In this document: one piece after another, positions 62,195 to 64,000 of the stretch | Numbering within the stretch: position 1 is the stretch's first letter | Layout of the letters: each line of letters begins with the position of its first letter | Assembly (NCBI GenBank): GCA_965226185.1 | Contig: CBDDCT010000004.1 | Location: 496,001-560,000 of the forward strand | DNA length: 64,000 bases | From: CBDCYS01 sp965226185 | Lineage (GTDB): Bacteria; Acidobacteriota; Terriglobia; Bryobacterales; UBA6623 | Direction: 5' to 3' | Notes under the pieces: generated by a model | The model's input: only the letters and a program-made list of their open reading frames with translations | What the model was told of the DNA's origin: nothing | Databases searched by the model: none | Made by a program: the position numbers and the translations under genes

Positions 62195-63220
62195 CTATTC
62201 TTCGCCCAGGTACTTTGCGATCGGCGGTTTCAGCAGGTCCTGAATGCCGGGTTCGTCCATGTTGTCCGGCCTGGCGACGACGATTCCGGTGTCGATTCGC
62301 TTGGGCGGTTCCTGCTCCGGGTTTCGAAGGTAGTTGACGATCGTCTTTACGCTTAGCTCGCCCATGCCGAAGGGATTCTGGACCACGAGGCCTTCGAGGT
62401 GACCCAGGCGCAGCGCGTCGATCAGCTTTTGACTCGTGTCGAAACCAATGAAGTGGATCTTGCCTGCCTTGCCGGCGTCGGTGAGAGCCCGTAACATCCC
62501 AAATGTCGTGGATTCGTTGGGGCAAAAAATGCCGTCGATCTGGGAGAAACGGTTCAGCAGGTTTTCACCTAACTGGTAGGAAGTTTCCGTGGTGATGCCG
62601 CCGTACTGGTTGTCGCTGATCATCTCGATTCCGGGATGATTCTTGATTTCATCGAGGAACCCCCGCTCGCGGTCCATCGTGCTCTCGACTCCGACCATGG
62701 CGCGCATCAGAATGGCCTTGCCTTTGCCGCCCATGACCTCGGATAAGCGCTTTGCTCCGAGAACTCCCCCTTGATAGTTGTCCGTGGCGACGAAACTGAT
62801 GTGTACGTCACCTTCCAGACCTGAGTCGACTACGACGGTGGGAACACCGGCTTGCTGGGCCTCGGCGACCGGTCTGCGGAGGCCGGTTCGATCCAGCGGA
62901 GCCAGCACGATGCCGTCCACGCCGCGCGCGATCATGTCTTCCACGACAGCGATCTGTTGCCCGCGGTCATCTTCCTTTTGGGGGCCCTTCCAGATGATTT
63001 CGACATCGAGTTCCGCGGCTGCCTTTTCCGCTCCAGCATGGATCGACTTCCAATGCTCGTGAGTCGTCCCCATCGGTATCACCGCGATCAACAGCTTCTG
63101 GTCGGAAGGCTCACCGCCGCCTCCGCAAGAACCAAGCAAAGCGATCGAAAGCGCAGCCGCACCGGCAATTTGGGAACGCCGGCGCGGGCGGCTCATGGAA
63201 GAACGAAGATTCAGTTGCAT
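62195..63220 (-). CDS. Sugar ABC-transporter substrate-binding lipoprotein (ribose-binding-like)
   Basis: 341 residues from ATG 63220 (MQLNLRSSMSRPRRRSQIAG; ATG 63196 is an alternative). The signal peptide ends in a lipobox SIALLGSCGGGG. The periplasmic-binding-protein type 1 fold shows VIPMGTTHEHWKSIHAGAE, GVDGIVLAPLDRTGLRRPV, VVDSGLEGDVHISFVATDN and HFIGFDTSQKLIDALRLGHL. Residues match D-ribose/galactose-type binders. No permease or ATPase genes are adjacent. The frame extends 116 codons upstream with no family likeness. Confidence 0.88.
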   Translation of the reverse strand: MQLNLRSSMSRPRRRSQIAGAAALSIALLGSCGGGGEPSDQKLLIAVIPMGTTHEHWKSIHAGAEKAAAELDVEIIWKGPQKEDDRGQQIAVVEDMIARGVDGIVLAPLDRTGLRRPVAEAQQAGVPTVVVDSGLEGDVHISFVATDNYQGGVLGAKRLSEVMGGKGKAILMRAMVGVESTMDRERGFLDEIKNHPGIEMISDNQYGGITTETSYQLGENLLNRFSQIDGIFCPNESTTFGMLRALTDAGKAGKIHFIGFDTSQKLIDALRLGHLEGLVVQNPFGMGELSVKTIVNYLRNPEQEPPKRIDTGIVVARPDNMDEPGIQDLLKPPIAKYLGEE

Positions 63221-63300
63221 AGTTCGACCGATTGTATCGGATCGAGCCGGGCAGTGACTAGCCGTGGCGGTGACAGATGCCGGGATGACTGAGTGAGCCG

Positions 63301-63687
63301 TTAGACCCGGAACGGCAACTCGATGAGGATCTCGTCTTGTTCGGCAAAGGGGGCGCCGCAATGGGGACAGAACTGAAAGGGATAAGGAGTCGGTTGCTCG
63401 TACTCGCCGCCGCACTCGCCGCACTGGATCTCGTCTTGGCCGTAGCGCTCCTTTTCGATGACTCTGCGAGACTCGTCCAAACGGGGCTCGCGGCCGGTAA
63501 TGGATAAAGCGCACCAGGGGCAGAAGCTGTAGGACTCGAAGTCGTCCTCGGGATAAGGCAGCAGACAATGGCGGCAGCAGCGGGTGTTGTTTTCGGTCCG
63601 TTCGAGGTAGCCGAGCATTTCCGTCCGAAGCCGCAGCAGCTTGCGGCGAATCTTGTCTCTCGTGTCCTCGTTCATGTCTTGCGGCAT
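63301..63687 (-). CDS. Small zinc-ribbon protein
   Basis: 128 residues. It has several CxxC pairs: CCRHC near the middle, then FCPWC, QCGECGG and FCPHCG. An N-terminal basic helix (RDKIRRKLLRLRTEMLGYLE) could bind nucleic acid or a partner. The arrangement suggests two zinc ribbons, but the family is unknown to me. No membrane segments. Confidence 0.7.
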   Translation of the reverse strand: MPQDMNEDTRDKIRRKLLRLRTEMLGYLERTENNTRCCRHCLLPYPEDDFESYSFCPWCALSITGREPRLDESRRVIEKERYGQDEIQCGECGGEYEQPTPYPFQFCPHCGAPFAEQDEILIELPFRV

Positions 63688-63711
63688 GGAGGCGCGGTTG
63701 GGGTAAGACTG

Positions 63712-64000
63712 CTAGGCCAGCAGGCGCCGCTGGCTCTTAACTCCAGCGACGGCCCGCTCGACGTGCTCCATCGTGTTGTAGAGGTGCGGGCAGAGCCGCA
63801 AGCCTCCGGTCGTGGCGCAGGCGATGCCGTGATCGTGATACATCGCATCCACGAGTTTCTGGCGATTTTCGGAGGGTACATTGACGATGCACACGCCGGC
63901 GCTCAGCGCTTCTTTCCGCGGCGTGACGAGTTTGGCTCCGGCTTGCTCCAGGCCAGCCTTGAGCGCGGCGGCAAGTTCGAGCAGGCGCGCTTCCACCCTG
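63712..64000 (-). CDS. Class V aminotransferase (cysteine desulfurase-like), C-terminal part, continues past the window edge
   Basis: About 94 residues up to base 63996 plus an open frame to the edge. The C-terminal domain of fold-type I PLP enzymes is recognisable: SAGVCIVNVPSENRQKLVDA, GIACATTGGLRLCPHLYNTM and EHVERAVAGVKS. The GLRLCPHLYNT pattern is typical of class V family members of the isopenicillin epimerase/selenocysteine lyase type. The PLP lysine is not in the window. Confidence 0.75.
   Translation of the reverse strand, partial: RVEARLLELAAALKAGLEQAGAKLVTPRKEALSAGVCIVNVPSENRQKLVDAMYHDHGIACATTGGLRLCPHLYNTMEHVERAVAGVKSQRRLLA

Overview
The window looks like a piece of a GC-rich (about 60%) Acidobacteriota chromosome or MAG, probably from the Bryobacterales/Solibacterales side. 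The evidence is a TIGR03437 (Solibacter-type) C-terminal domain, an Oar-like TonB receptor behind an ECF sigma/anti-sigma pair, a Ser/Thr kinase beginning with the typical IGQxISHYR motif and carrying WD40-like (PD40) repeats, a DUF507 protein and many secreted hydrolases. This placement is inferred from gene families only. No rRNA, tRNA or CRISPR array was found.

Layout. 0-4.3 kb: a TIGR03437 protein broken by an in-frame TGA, and a CehA/McbA-type metallohydrolase. 4.3-6.6 kb: a hairpin-rich spacer and IS1380-family copy 1. 6.7-12.1 kb (minus strand): sigma factor, anti-sigma-like protein and TonB receptor in one operon. 12.3-17 kb: Tat-exported aldo/keto reductase, a MazEF-type module, and the receptor kinase. 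17-24 kb: PhoD-like phosphatase, sugar isomerase/epimerase and NDP-sugar epimerase, MFS exporter, POT peptide transporter. 24.1-25.4 kb: a ruined MNT-HEPN module with a DinB gene lying between two hepT pieces. 25.5-34 kb: M28 peptidase, nucleotidyltransferase-like protein, ROK kinase, xylulokinase, DUF507, NagB-like isomerase, esterase, ferredoxin. 34-37.4 kb: a DDE (rve) insertion sequence, an SDR and an orphan IS3-OrfA-like gene. 37.6-42.9 kb: membrane/GH113-like fusion, a repeat-containing LamG-like protein, and a DUF4412 gene with an in-frame TAG. 43-46 kb: Uma2, gatA, gatC, DUF721. 46.2-47.5 kb: higBA and mazEF toxin-antitoxin modules. 48.1-53 kb: a TadG/TadE/TadE cluster interrupted by a second IS1380-type element. 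53-55 kb: a 228-bp MITE and IS1380 copy 2. 55.3-59.3 kb: a MrfA/MrfB-like helicase and exonuclease pair. 59.3-64 kb: dicarboxylate symporter, small hypotheticals, an AT-rich gene-free stretch, a sugar-binding lipoprotein, a zinc-ribbon protein and the end of a class V aminotransferase.

The most distinctive feature is the repeat and mobile-element layer. The two near-identical IS1380-family copies have ends CCCGSATTTCTCATCG flanked by CTAG. Two 176-189 bp MITEs carry the same kind of ends, so they are probably mobilised by that transposase. One sits exactly between higB and higA, the other supplies the C-terminus of a membrane protein. A further IS1380-type element splits a tadE gene with a clean 5-bp target duplication. 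Separately, there is a REP-like family with a fixed scaffold and covarying hairpin tips, a related palindrome embedded in frame inside the kinase gene, and a scatter of hairpins that share a TTTCA or TTCA loop. Three genes carry in-frame stops.
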